Positions 32,462 to 62,965 are shown, counted from the stretch's first letter. The stretch: 64,000 nucleotides of DNA from Diphasiastrum complanatum (GCA_029204225.1 CM055101.1:62562171-62626170), one strand, 5' to 3'. Numbers and translations: made by a program. Notes: generated by a model from the sequence alone, not told the origin.

Positions 32462-32819
32462 TGTTACGAGCACGTGACCAGTGTCGAACCCTAGAGAACA
32501 CAGGAGGTCAAATACCACAGTCAAGGTCGTGTTCAGTGTACACGACCAACAAGGCAAGACAGTGTGAGTAGTGTGCCCCGGCACGGTCCATAGAAATGGC
32601 AGGCCTAACGCAGCCTAGGGACCCTATCAGCAGGATAGGGCCCCACGTTGGGTCCCGACGTGCAGTCGGCCACGACAGAGCCACGTGGCCAACACTTGGC
32701 AATATGCATGCTACCATGCCTCACATTGGGCTAGGAGGGGCTTGCTCCATATCAGGGAGTAGGCAAGGCTGGGTGGTTCAGTTAGTGTTTGCCCTACTGT
32801 GGTGTTAGGATCTCTTACA
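32462..32819 (+). repeat. Gypsy 3' LTR (358 bp)
   Basis: It runs from TGTTACGAGCACGTG to GATCTCTTACA, one base shorter than the 5' copy, and is followed by target duplication ggtta (32,820-32,824). Confidence 0.9.
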
Positions 32820-33039
32820 GGTTACAACTTACAACTTACAACTTACTACAGTTCTCTTAAACTTGGGTCATGACTGAATGTCATTCTGTTTGAATCTTGA
32901 TACGACAGTTCACAAGAGATTTGATTATCCTGAATCCTTATATCTGTAAATTTAGAGGAAAATTGAAATTGTTTAGCTATTAAGTATCTGTAGTATGTAC
33001 AGTGAATATTTGACTTTTTTTTTTGAAGAATGAAAAAAA

Positions 33040-33149
33040 CAGGTTCGAACAGTTTTCCGATTCGAACCTGACCTGGCGATTCGAACCTCAAAGAATCGGT
33101 TCGAACCGGCCGGTTCGAATCGACTTGTTCGAATCAGGATGCAACCTTG
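33040..33149 (-). repeat. hAT 3' terminal inverted repeat and subterminal array
   Basis: The last 12 bases, GATGCAACCTTG (33,138-33,149), are the reverse complement of the left end. Six TTCGAAC/TTCGAAT motifs lie between 33,043 and 33,135, including the palindrome GGTTCGAACCGGCCGGTTCG. The octamer gtctgtgt follows at 33,150. Confidence 0.7.
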
Positions 33150-33157
33150 GTCTGTGT

Positions 33158-33639
33158 GCTGATCCCACTTTTGAGATACTGTTAGATCAATGTCGACCTT
33201 ACACCTTTTTGATGAGGGAAGTGAAATTTCAGCGAGAGAGGATATATACCAATCACCTTTACTCTTATGATTGGATGAGTTGCTATTTTCTATGAAAATA
33301 TCATGTGTGATAGATCGTTGAGGCGATCAGTCATCATAGGGCCACTACCACTGAAACGCCTAGATGAGGAAACACATACTCCCTCTTTAAATATTCTATT
33401 GACTCCTAGGAAAGATAGGCATGCACTGAGAGAGCCTTGGTCACACCACACCTTTCCTCATCTTGAGAGAGTAGAAAATGAGTTCTAATCTGAGAATGAG
33501 TTAACCAGTCCAGGAGATTATAGGGGAAAAATCACCTAAAAAATAGTTGTCTATGTTTCTAGAAATGACACTAGATAGAGAGATCTCTCCATTAGCAACC
33601 TCTGAGGTAAAACTTAGCAAGATGGTGGACAGACAAACA
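33158..33639. other. No recognised gene
   Basis: A 61-codon open frame at 33,303-33,488 has no domain I recognise. It lies just upstream of a gypsy gag relic and could be decayed gag or leader sequence of the same element. Confidence 0.35.
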
Positions 33640-33912
33640 TTGTAGGCAAACTACCCAAGCTCAAAGGAGTGACTCCTGAGTATCATGGAGCTCCGTATGA
33701 GGACACTGAGTTCCGCATCAACGCTTTCTGGACCACTTATCTTACAAACTGAATTACTGATCCGCATTGTGAGATGATATTATTTGCTCTCATTTTAATT
33801 GGGTCAGCCAAGAGATGGTATTATAGTCTACCTAGAACGTCTATTGAGACCACAGAGTAATTTCTTAGGTCCCTAATTGAGTTTGCTCCACATCGCATCC
33901 TTGCCAGTCTAT
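33640..33912 (+). pseudogene. Ty3/gypsy gag relic
   Basis: The plus strand reads LPKLKGVTPEYHGAPYEDTE, then RINAFWTTYLTN, MILFALILIGSAKRWYYSLP and RTSIETTE with FLRSLIEF, separated by two stops. This is the retrotransposon gag capsid core (GSAKRWYYSLP is characteristic of gypsy gag). No protease or RT follows, so it is an isolated fragment. Confidence 0.7.
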
Positions 33913-36900
33913 TATTCACACTAACTGTTAGAAATCAGATCGATTCTAGATGAGCTTCAAATGTCATACTGCAATTAGTGTACAATTAATTAGATTCACA
34001 GTTTATCTAGATTATTGTATTATTTGTAGTAACCGGATTTGATCCGCAATTGATTTATCTGTCAGCAAGCACTCGTCCTGCAACTGGCTACTTGGACTAC
34101 CCGAGTAGCCACACTAATAGACAGGGTATCAAAGCGACAGGGTGCTGGTGGAACTAACATTGAGTGTGGTTCACCAGGAAAGCTAGTACGGACAAAAGCC
34201 TAAAGTGAAGGACTCCATAAGGGGTATGGGCAATCCAAATGGCAGGTGACAACAAAGTTCCTTTGATCTGATTCTTAGGGAAGCAATTTGCAAGGTCAAA
34301 GTAAGAGAATTGTTGGAAGAATTTTGAAAAATTGCTCATAAACAGTGTATTGCTTGCCAAAGTGGCTATGATGGAGAGCTGACTAGAGTCTAGAACTCTC
34401 TAAGGAATCCATCAATTACTGAGCAAAGCAGATCAAAAGGTAGAGCAGGGTAGTCCTCAAAGTTGAGAGGATTTGGCAATCCACTTATAGTGGGAGGGGG
34501 AGGAGAAAGGGCTCCACAGGTGACGGAATTGGGCACTGTAAATTGCTACCCAAGGTCGTTATACTGAGGCCAAGCAAATCCCAGAAGGATAGGGTCAGCC
34601 ATGAAGTAGAGGAAGAGCAATTTCATTTTCTGATATGGTGAAAAGTTGGGCTAGGGTTTATACTGATAAAATCATGGATCTTTTTTCATTTGTAGTCTTT
34701 TTTAGTGATGTGAAAAGCCAGAGGGGGGTTCACTAGCAGCGCGACTTTACTTGCAGCTGGTCGTGGGCAGCCGCGGTCTAGGGAGAAAGAGATGGGCAAG
34801 AAACATATCGCCATAGCTGAGAGGATGGAGGAAGAAAAAAAAACTTGTGCGTAGCTCATGCGTGCGGATGGAGAGGATGACTTAGCATCTTGAGTAGAGA
34901 TAACAAGCTCATGGATCGATATGGTCCATTGGATTAGGTGCGGATCGTCGGATGGTGTTTGAAGGGACCTAAAGGCCAGAAATGAAAATCCTTTATCAAA
35001 AATTTTCATTTGGAAATTTAGAGTGGACCCGATAGCTATAATAGCTTCGTGAACAACAATATGAGTCTCACTATTTTTCTTTTGGCACATGGTTTTTTGC
35101 TTGCATTAGTAGATCTTCAAGTATTTATGGATGATACACGTGCTCCACTGACTGTGTCACACTCAACACAAAAAGATGCATCAGTGGAAGTTCTTTTGAC
35201 TTTATTGTGAAACATGGCATGAGCCTTTTTAGGAATGTTGGAAATATCTTTGTTGGAAGTAACTTGTTGAAACTGTACTTTGATCCTCTTTTAGAGATAC
35301 CAAGGAGAGACATAGGAGGTCGTGCAAACCTGAGTGGCAAGGTTTATTCATAAAATACATTGTATGCCTTTTATTATCGATTTTGCCGCTCATATTTGAC
35401 TAGAGAAAAAGGGGTTTTCGTGAGAAGATATTACATTCTACCGTACAGTCTAAGGAGAGATCGAGCGTTAGTAAATGAGATAAGAGAGAGAAGTGTGAAG
35501 GAGAGGTAAGAGACAGAAATGTGAAGGAGAGGTAAGAGGAGAGAGATTAAAACACTGAGTTTGATGACATAAGTTCTTACCACACCTATTGAAGGCGAGA
35601 TTGATGACATGGGGGTGTAGGGAAGCCTATGAGTCTTTCAATGATATCCATTCACTGAGATAAGAAAGGTGTCTGATTGAATTTAAATCAACTGGTATGC
35701 TGCCTACAAAATACATTCTAAACTATTACAAGGTCAAACCTTGGTCATGTCTAATGGCTGAATTCCTACCTTGTTCTGATCTTAGGAAAGGAGGATTGAG
35801 CCCAAATTATGTCTATCCGAACTTAAGGTAGGCATTAGAGTCTTTCCTAGATCATAGACATCTAAGAAGTGGAGATAGTGGCGCATTGTTTACTATTTGT
35901 GGGTAGATGCATTTTAAAGTATCACATGAGTACCTATCAGAATAGGAATTGCCTCCAGATTAATTGTAACTTGAAAGTTGAAGTCTTCTTCATTACACAG
36001 AAGTACTTTGATGAGATAAGAGAGAGACTCATGATGGTGGATTTTTATGGGTCTATCAGTGAGTCATAGGGGAACTGGATGATGTGGCCCAGATAGGCTG
36101 CATAGGTGTTCAGTGAGGTGTCACAGTGCACTACTAGTGGTGCATGGGCCTTGGGTATAAGTATACCCATTGGGCTCTCACTAATCCTTCGTATGTTGAT
36201 CTGATGTTGATCATGTGACAGAATTCTTCACAGTTTGCTCCTCTTCTCAAGTAAAACAGAAAATAGATAATTTCACTCCAAGATTTTTACCAAAAATAGG
36301 GAAAGTTGCCATGAAATTGAGGCAAATATCAAACATTCACAATGGGATTAAGACAGTATACGGGGAGAGTTCACTCTCTAATCTTGGATAAGATGCCAAG
36401 TATAGGCTGCCAGAGCCAACTTTGAAAGTGATGACAACTCATTAACTTGCATACATGACCATCTGAATCAGTTCATTCATTTTTAAGCTAAAGCCCGCGT
36501 GGTAATGATAGATTGACCTCCCATGGTTATGGATTGATTTGAATTATCTGATTTGCAAACCATAGGTATCCACAAAGATATTTACATCGATGACAACCAA
36601 GGATGCCAGTTGTTAAGGGAATGAAATGTGGCTCTTTCTAGAAGCATTGAAACAGAAGTCCTTTGGATTAGATCGATAATACAAAGAGGACCCTCCTCAT
36701 CAAGTAATGTTCTTGCTTCTCCACACTCACTGCTACTCCGCGTTTCTGAAGAGATCAAGTTGATGGGAACCAGCCCCTATTGACAAGATAACCTTTTGAG
36801 AACCATCCTCTATCACCATGTAAATACCCTTTTAACTCAATGCGGAGTTTAAAACTTGTTGTAACAGGATGAGTTATGGGTAACATATCACATAATAAAG

Positions 36901-37655
36901 AGTTTTATAAACAGTGATAAAGCAATGAAAACCATTGAATTAATGATCTCCCCATGAGTCCAATGCAAGATGGTCTAAGCAAGCTAGCTGAGATACCTAA
37001 GATAACTGCACAAAGAGCTAACCAGCTAAATACTCACAATCTATGATGAGGCTCCCAAGACAATCTTGTTGGAGGCCCTACTATTTACAAGTTAGGTGGG
37101 GCTAAAGCCCGATAATGACCATAACACATGACTAATTGCCAAGTGTCATGCCAAATAGAGGCCCCAGAGCACATGCTGTAACGTCATGCTAACCAAAGCT
37201 CAAACAGGAAACCAAATGGATCAAGAAAACCAAAAGAATGAATCGCTATGCAGTTTGAAGAACTCTACTGCAAACATCGATATGTCATGCCAACCAAATG
37301 GACGAAGAATGCCACATGACGCCATAAACATGAACTCTATTGATATAACGAGAGCCCATGCCAACCTAATAGACCGTGAGTGACATGTGAATGTAAAAGG
37401 TATCAGTATATTATCAATCATGCCCAAAGCTAACCTGATACACCATGCATGTTACCTAGCTGGATAGTGTAATAGAAGGTGCATAAGGCATAGAGAACAA
37501 CCAAACAACAAGATTCTATGTTATCGACGAGGGGCATGTGAATGCTAGAAAGTAGCTACAATATGGCACTAATCCAATACCTCATGCACTAAGGGAGATG
37601 ACTCATCAGCCTGATGTTGTTGTATCTAATCAGGAATGAAAAATAGGAAGATCAT
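33913..37655. other. Unassigned intergenic or intronic DNA
   Basis: No exon, RNA gene or transposon domain was recognised on either strand. The 134-codon minus-strand frame at 34,686-35,090 is low in conserved motifs and not called. The RBR C-terminal exons, expected on the minus strand left of 40,665, were looked for here by motif and not found. Confidence 0.4.
37070..37190 (+). repeat. Dispersed repeat, copy 1
   Basis: The run from CCCTACTATTTACAAGTTAGG through GCCAAGTGTCATG to AGAGGCCCC is similar in order and spacing to 39,250-39,370. The two copies are in the same orientation about 2.2 kb apart. They could be decayed LTR ends, but no element could be delimited. Confidence 0.45.
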
Positions 37656-37663
37656 ATATAGCG

Positions 37664-38041
37664 CATAGTTGCACTCGCGATTCGTGAATCGCGAATCAAA
37701 TTGCGATTCTTGAATCACAGAAAAAAAAATTCGCGAATCGCAAAAAAAAAATTGTAAATACATTCAATATGGGTATCTGTAGAAAGAGAAAACACAGAGG
37801 ATTAAGAGTAAATGCGTCTCCAGTTTATCTGTGTAATATACTGAGTTGGACCTATAATAACTTAAATATACTGGAATCCGACCTATAATATGCGTTTCTT
37901 GTAGTTTCAGGTTCAATTTCAGTATATTACAGGTCCAATTCCAGTACATTTCAGGTCCCAAAAAAATTTGCATGAAGCAAAAAAAAAAATTGTGATTCGA
38001 GAATCGTGAAACCCAGAGAACCACGATTTGCTGCAACTACG
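37664..38041. mobile_element. hAT-like MITE, 378 bp
   Basis: The ends are CATAGTTGCA on the left and its near inverse (CGTAGTTGCA read inward) on the right. The flanking octamers atatagcg and atatagca match at 7 of 8 bases. Just inside each end lie palindromic GATTCG/CGCGAATC motifs, and the interior has A-runs and no coding sequence. Terminal sequence, subterminal palindromes and 8-bp duplication resemble the large hAT in this window, so it is probably a non-autonomous hAT derivative. A related left end lies at 55,180. Confidence 0.6.
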
Positions 38042-40664
38042 ATATAGCATATGCCCCAAGTAACAGTAGGAACTATATGTACTTCAGCAGCAGAAACATG
38101 ACTTCTCTATAACTATGTGTACGTCATTTGACCGTTCCATACGACATTGGTCTTAATCTTGTGGCAATCCTTCAGCTGAGGAGGCTGTCTGAACCTCCTC
38201 AGTTTGCACCCTACACTGATTTGCATATAATTTATTCATACTAGCAAGTATCTATCTCAGGTCATGTGAAACTCTTTGAAACTCACTTCATATGACTAAC
38301 ATGGATCTTGTCTAGCTCTCATCTTCATGTCCCTCAATTGCAAGTCTCTATGTCTCAGAAACACCTCATCAAATGCTCCATGATTCTTAAGTGCAAGTTG
38401 CTCAACCTCACATCTTGGAAGCTTGCTCATCATTAAGTCTCATTCTCAACTGCAGGAACAGGAAGATAATGTGCAGGAGGATGCCTAGACACGAAGTAGG
38501 AATGAAGCTCATCCCAAATAACGTGTAGGAAGAGAGTTAATTTAAGGCTTGTGCACAAGTCTTAGTAGAATGTACACGATGGAAATTGAAAGTGTTCCCC
38601 CAACGTGATGTTTTTGTAGAATGTATGCAATAGAGATCCAAACAAGAAGCTGTAAAAGGACTGTGCACTAACCTACTGCAGAAAAAAAACTAGTGATCAA
38701 AGATCATGCCAATGATATGCACAACTAGGAAAAAGAGATAATGACAAACTTTCAAAAAAAGTGTATTTCGATCTCTCCCACTTCTAGATATCAGGTTGAA
38801 ATTGCACTAGGGCAACTCGCTATAGGAAAACTAAAGTGTAAAAATTTTGACTAACAGGTCCAAAAAGTAACAGACAAGAAGTGTCAAAAAGTCCTGAAAA
38901 GTTGATCCACCATCTCGACTTCCAACATTCATATTTGCAAAACTGTAAATGCATGTGAAGAGCCCTATTGTAAGAACAGCAATCCAAAAACTTTCAGAAA
39001 GTAACACAAAAAGGTTGACAAAGATCAAGTCTCAGACACTAATAAAAAACTAGAGATCAGAAGGTAAACTTCCACTTATCGAATTCAAGGGTTGTAAAGT
39101 GACGTACTGATGCCCTATACAGGAAGCACAAAGATCCATAAGTTTTAGAGAAGGATGCCAAAAATTCAAAGAAGAATGAAAAACATAAGCTAATTGGACT
39201 AAGAGCTAAGGAATTTAAACTTTCGAACATCAATAACGAGGCTGCCAACATGCTTCTATTCTCTAAAGCCCTATTGTCTGCAAGTTAGGGCTAGCAGACC
39301 AATATGACCATCATAGGCCACCAAATGCCAAGTCATGACTCATGTAAATTAGAGGCCCAAGTGACCATAGTATGAGCTAGCTATAAGGTCACATAATAAG
39401 TCAGTGCGCTAAGATTTGAGTGGAAAATACATTTCTAAGGAACTCAGTTTAGTATAGTTGTGCACAACCGATGGTCCAAAATGGCCCACTATTTCAGCAT
39501 TGTGCTTGCATATAGGTTTTGATGTCAAGAATATGTGCTGGTTTATGACTGCCAAACCTCCAGATACTTAAAGAATGGAGATAAGGCCATTTTAAGTTGA
39601 ACAAGTTGACTGCGTTTCTTCTGAACAAAAGTTTTTCTAGGAAGATGAGTTGAACTAAATGTTAGAGTTGACAATTTTCACCTTGATTGTTTGATATCTA
39701 TGTGGATCCACACATGTGAGGACCTGTCCACACGTGTGAAAATGCATGTGAAAAGTTCAGATCCATTGTCCATAGCATCCATGTGAGACAAATGCAAGAT
39801 CTCCTAATTTGTAGGACCTAACTCCTAGAATGTAGGAATCTAGAAGGTCAATACTAGCCACCACTGATGTGGCAAATTAGTGGAATATAAGCCAAATGGA
39901 TAAGGATAATCACAATGAGCTGTCCCACACGTGCTACAAGTGGCCTAGAGAGAGATTTCCACTATTGTGTATTTGATCCATAATGGATCCATTTTGAAGC
40001 TAATGATGAGAAGCATTGTTTTGGGGAACATATCTTGGTTTATCACTCTTTTGTATGATCTTTGGATGTTAATGCTAAGAACTTTGAAGTAATCATATTT
40101 TCTGTTAGCAGGCCGTACACTCACTGGTTTTCACACGTGTGAGGCCGTGGGATCATTAATTTTCATTGTTCTTGCTTGGAAGTGTAGGAATTGTCAAGGA
40201 AAGCTAGTTTTGAGTGCTAGTCTTTATCTAGATCAATAATAGATCTAATTAAGATCCACTTAATGATATTTTGACACTAAATAGTAGCCATAGGTGCCGC
40301 AAATGGCTCTACCAATATATTGCTGATTGCACAATGTCAGCAGAACATTCTTTGTTTCATAGCAGGCTTCGCTCTTGTTTCAGAGCTACCTTGTTGCTGA
40401 AGTGTCACTAATTTGCATGCAAAGACATGTCAAAAATGTAGCTGGCTAAAGAAGCTAGCACATGAATAATGCATTCTTTCAAATGCATGCAATACTTGCA
40501 TGAAAGTTCAGGGCTGTCAAAGCTGTTGTAGTGTAGTTCACTTGTTTCCTATCAGTGAAACATTAGCAATAAGCAGAAGTTTAGGCATTTGAAACATAGA
40601 TGCTATGTCTGCAGGTATTATGATTTTTTATATATGTTTCAAGTATAAGGATGTACAATCTAAC
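38042..40664. other. No exon recognised; probably RBR intron
   Basis: Because the last exon found ends with a GT donor at 40,664, this stretch should be the start of the next RBR intron. It contains a dispersed repeat copy at 39,250-39,370 and two CACACGTGTG palindromes near 39,731 and 40,133, but no recognisable coding sequence. Confidence 0.45.
39250..39370 (+). repeat. Dispersed repeat, copy 2
   Basis: It contains CCCTATTGTCTGCAAGTTAGG, GCCAAGTCATGAC and TTAGAGGCCC in the same order as 37,070-37,190. Confidence 0.45.
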
Positions 40665-59262
<18,598 letters not shown>

Positions 59263-59926
59263 TTTGCAATACTGTTACTGACACCTACTAGTCTCGCATC
59301 ACTTTGCCAATGGGACCCTAATTTTGGTGTATTACAAGCTACTGATATAGTATCACTTTGCCAACGAAACCTGATTTTTGATACGCATGGTCGACGAATT
59401 GTTCAGCAATGCTTGCTGTGAGAGCAAAGCCTTATTCCTCTGATGATCAAAAACTTTTGCCCTCTACGTAAGTATGTGGTCTCAACAACAAGACTCCAGC
59501 AAAATTAGGGCTATATTACACTGCCTAAGGCACATGCATGATTTCTTAACATGCAATAAGACTTGTCGAAATCTGCAAGATGCTTTGTGAAAAGCGATTC
59601 ATCAACAGCTTGTCTAATCTGTTACAAAACACCAGAAAGGAAAGGGCGATTGCTGCAAGCCTTGGTTACGCATATAAACATCCCTAATGCTGTCCTAAAA
59701 AAGAGTGGCATTCAAACCAACCCATGCTTCCAGGCCCCAGTGTACTAGATTTCAAAACCCTAACAGGAATGGAGTAGTTCAGTGTGCATCGTCATTGAAG
59801 AAGAGACGGATATCGCAGAGAAGAAGAAGAAGAAGCAAGCAAGCAAGCAGCAGAAAGAAGAAGATCGAATGCATGAACGAAGAACAAGAATCCTTAGAAT
59901 TCATTACTCTCCCATTTTATCCTATC
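59263..59926 (-). promoter_or_regulatory. Probable RBR 5' leader
   Basis: Between the TATA-like box and the ATG, the minus strand carries a CTTCTTCTTCTTCTTCTCT tract (59,820-59,840), a TTGC repeat, and TTAGGGTTTTG (59,750-59,762), a telo-box-type motif common in promoters of growth-related plant genes. A leader intron is possible but not evident. Confidence 0.4.
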
Positions 59927-59938
59927 TATATATATAAA
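59927..59938 (-). promoter_or_regulatory. TATA-like box upstream of RBR
   Basis: The minus strand reads TTTTTATATATATAGATAGG around here, about 670 bp upstream of the RBR ATG and just upstream of the pyrimidine-rich leader. I saw no consensus E2F site (TTTSSCGC) nearby. Confidence 0.4.
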
Positions 59939-61319
59939 AATTTTAGTGTCAGCCTGCCCAGGACCCTTTTTTTTTTTTCAAAATTTTTTCCCTCCCATCC
60001 CCCTCTTCTCAGGTAGCAAAACAAACTTTCCCATTTTAAACTTACCCAAGCAATTCAGGCCACCCGCCCAAGCGGGTGCAAAAACGTACTAGTCAAATGT
60101 TAAAAATACACTTGATAATGAGGGGAATTGTGAAAATTATAAGAATCTTAGGTCTACTTGGACGAGTTATTAAACTTAAAATTTGTGACCAAAATTTGCC
60201 CAAATGTACATTTCTACAGAGAATTAGGGTTTCCATTCACTGGCTCCAACATTATGTACATTAGGGCTGCATATTTTTTAGCACTAAAAATTACAAGCGA
60301 TAAGATTTCAAGGAAAAATCAAGGTTGGATATCATATAGTGGATAATAAGGGTCCCCGAGCACTATTTCCATTGTTCAATTATGTAAGATTTGAGTTGAC
60401 GCCGAAGCTAACAACACAATCTTGTCCTTTAAGTGTAAATTCAAAACAAATGAAAGGACAATTGAAACTGAGCTTTGTGTAACTTGAGGTGTCTGCAGAA
60501 TGCTAGAAGGTAGAAGTATTGTTAAAACTAAGATTTTAGATATTAATGTGATATGAAAGCTTGTTAGAGATTATTTCCATTTAGACAATAAGCCCAAGGT
60601 CTCTCTTATTTTGTCACACAAAATAAGCCAAAGAATGAATTGTTATGGATTTTAGCAATATGTAACTTGAGGTGAAATTAGTAGATAGATTCATATGTGA
60701 AAGCTGTACATGATAGATGACATAATCAAAATTTGTGCATAACAAACGAATGAAAAAAATTTGTTATGAGGAACTTGAAGATTCATCACCTGCCATTTGT
60801 CAGTATGCAATTTGTATTTACATATGTATACAATATTCATTGAGGGTATAAAGATATTTTTGAATGATTGGAAACATGCGGCTGGCTTGTCATGACGACA
60901 TCGTTGTGTCAAAAGTCTATTTTTTTAGAATTTTCATGACTCTTTCGATGGTGATTGGACCATCTATCACATGTGCTCATGTGTCTATGATGTTGCTAAG
61001 TTGTATGCCAGGATCAGTGTTGATCACATTTAGTTCTACACGAGACGTTGCCAAATAGAATTAAATTGTGCACAAAAGCAGGGATCATTAGGGGCATTCA
61101 GAAGCATTCAATAGAATTCAGCATTCAACATCAAACAATTATGTTCAATCTATGAATCATTTATCTGCAAAAAAAAAATCAAACGTAACATAAATGCGCA
61201 ATGACACAAGACAATATAAAATTGCAAGAGAGTGTACACGACATTCGATCTATCAACATATATACATTTTTGGCATATATGTGTCTTATTTATATCTGTA
61301 CAATTGCTCGGAGGTCTTC
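59939..61319. other. Upstream region of RBR, no gene recognised
   Basis: It contains the inverted repeat CACCCGC-CCAA-GCGGGTG at 60,061-60,078 and otherwise AT-rich sequence without recognisable coding or transposon domains. Confidence 0.4.
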
Positions 61320-61500
61320 GTATTGCCTCATAATAGGTTTCCTTACGATCTCCTTATGGGTAGTGAGCCTCATAATGCCTTGTCAAAAGAGGCCTTACGA
61401 CCTCCTTATGATCTCCTTATGGGCAATGAGCCTCATAAAGCCTTGTAAGAGAAGACCTTACAAGTTACTTACGAGCCTTTTATGAGTTCCTTATGGACAG
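61320..61500. repeat. Degenerate minisatellite
   Basis: Phrases of the type TTACGATCTCCTTATGGG, GAGCCTCATAATGCC and TTGTAAGAGAAGACCTTAC repeat two to three times with a period near 60-75 bp. Translation gives the repeated YDLLMGSEPHNAL in one frame, but no coding role is indicated. Confidence 0.7.
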
Positions 61501-61807
61501 TGGTGATATCTGGCGGGGCAATTGTGGCTACAGTCATTGTCAAATTAGTTGCATAGAGCAAAAACTAGTTTATATGTGTAATCGATTCAAGCCGAAGTCG
61601 AGTCAATCGACAATTTGTGAATTCGAGCCAGAGTCGAGTTAGTTGGCAGTTGTTCGATAGTTTGATGCCGAGACTCCCTTGATAGTTTGACTCAACATTT
61701 TGACTATCCCGTTGATACCTATTTGCAATTCTCGTGTATTTTTATAGACTATGCGACAATGTGAGTAAATATGCAGCAACATGAATGGAACTAGATTAGC
61801 TTTATGG

Positions 61808-61910
<103 letters not shown>

Positions 61911-62099
61911 AAATCATGTCACATATTATGCAAATGCCAACTTAGGCCAATGTTATATTGTCAAATTTTTGCAAATGGCAACGTAGGCCAACATTGCAAA
62001 TGTGGTATTGTTCACATTATGGGAGTTTGTGCACATGGTATTGTAAAATGTCAAATTAGGACAATATGTGAGGCCAACTTAGGAAGATAGCACTGTACA

Positions 62100-62562
62100 A
62101 ACTTCAGCCTCAAGTTACCTCTTTGGAGTGCTACACACGTTATTATATTCTATTGGCTACATTTACCAATGTCTCATCTTGACCTTGGTGACAATGTAAA
62201 GCTAGGATTAAAAGTGTAGCTTGCACATTAGATAAGGGTTTGATTAATAGGAATATTACCCTCCATGCTTCATATAAACATGGATTAGCCCATTCATTTT
62301 CATTATTGGAATAGATTCCTTTCATTGCTCTTTTTATTTGTTAACATCTTTCGTATGTAATGTGTATGTCACATGAATAAAGGTTATTGGCATCTTGTTG
62401 ATCATATGGAGAGGTCTTGCAATGGTTGAATAAAACCTTAAAGATCTTGGTGATGTAGTGAAGCTATAGAGTGATATTGTGGCTCATTGCATTTTGTAGT
62501 CTTCAAGTACAATCAAGCTTGGTGCTTATGCTTCTTGTTGACAAATTTTAACGAATCCAACA
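62100..62562 (-). repeat. Candidate copia 3' LTR (minus strand)
   Basis: On the minus strand a purine run TAAGGGAGGG (62,563-62,572) is followed by TGTTGGATTCG at 62,562, the expected order of polypurine tract and LTR start. The far LTR end was not resolved. Confidence 0.45.
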
Positions 62563-62569
62563 CCCTCCC

Positions 62570-62965
62570 TTAATCTGGATGTTCCATGAATGCTTTGCTT
62601 GACAATTTCAAAATTGCACAAAAATTATTGTGTGCCTCTTGACTTAATGCTTGTGTAAATATTTCAAATGCCATGTACTGTGTTCTGCAAAAGTTTAAAC
62701 ATACCTCCTTGTTGAGAATTTTGCTCCTAATGTAGTGATATTTGATTTCAATGTGCTTGCTCCTAACGTGAAATCTAGGATTTATTGACAATGCAATAGC
62801 ACTTTGATTATCACATTGAATAGTTGTCTGAGCAAATTGTCTAAGGCCAATGTCAAACAATAAATTTTCCGGGCCTATTACAAATTCTTTATAGATAGTT
62901 GTTAGGTACCCAACTTCCTTGGGTCCCAAACCCAACTTGTAGCTTAATGACAAGTTGGAGATCAC
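62570..62965 (-). pseudogene. Ty1/copia RNase H C-terminal relic
   Basis: The minus strand reads IQCDNQSAIALSINPRFHVR, SKHIEIKYHYIRSKI and a FEIFTQALSQE-type end, the last part of copia RNase H. The first part of the domain and the rest of the polyprotein are missing. It is joined at about 62,945 to a plus-strand gypsy fragment. Confidence 0.8.

Larger units (their letters stand above)
27173..32819 (+). mobile_element. Ty3/gypsy chromodomain element (chromovirus), old
   Basis: Both LTRs, the primer site, polyprotein remains, polypurine tract and a ggtta target duplication are present. The polyprotein order is gag, protease, RT, RNase H, integrase, chromodomain, which defines a chromovirus. 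By-eye comparison of the LTRs shows about 24 substitutions in 358 bp plus one deletion, mostly G/A or C/T changes, so it is much older than copia B and C. Many stops and a shortened gag make it non-autonomous. It is inserted in the 3' non-coding part of the hAT element. Confidence 0.92.
3382..33149 (+). mobile_element. hAT DNA transposon expanded to ~29.8 kb by nested insertions
   Basis: The outer ends are the perfect 12-bp inverted repeat CAAGGTTGCATC at 3,382 and its complement ending at 33,149. The flanking octamers are ctctgtgt (3,374-3,381) and gtctgtgt (33,150-33,157), so 7 of 8 bases match the 8-bp duplication typical of hAT. Both ends carry subterminal TTCGAAC/T motifs, and a BED-finger/hAT transposase gene lies inside on the plus strand. 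Removing the LINE nest (about 3.5-22.4 kb) and the gypsy element (27,173-32,819 plus one target copy) leaves about 5.2 kb, a normal size for an autonomous hAT. Insertion order inferred from interruption is hAT, LINE, copia A, copia B, copia C, with the gypsy separate. The element is probably dead because its transposase reading frame is shifted. Confidence 0.72.

Noticed and set aside
34686-35090. 134-codon minus-strand frame as a host gene
   Set aside because: No domain, no similar frame elsewhere in the window, and no splice or promoter context.
39660-40330. Possible solo LTR (GTTGACAATTTTCACC, CACACGTGTG twice) related to copia C
   Set aside because: Resemblance is limited to short words. 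No TG..CA ends or 5-bp duplication could be set.
33150-40664. Search for the RBR C-terminal exon (motifs of the type FxxxVYNYR, FRSVFV, DHVDI, FYNEVF) on the minus strand
   Set aside because: None of these motifs was seen by eye. A translated search with a plant RBR C-terminus would be decisive.
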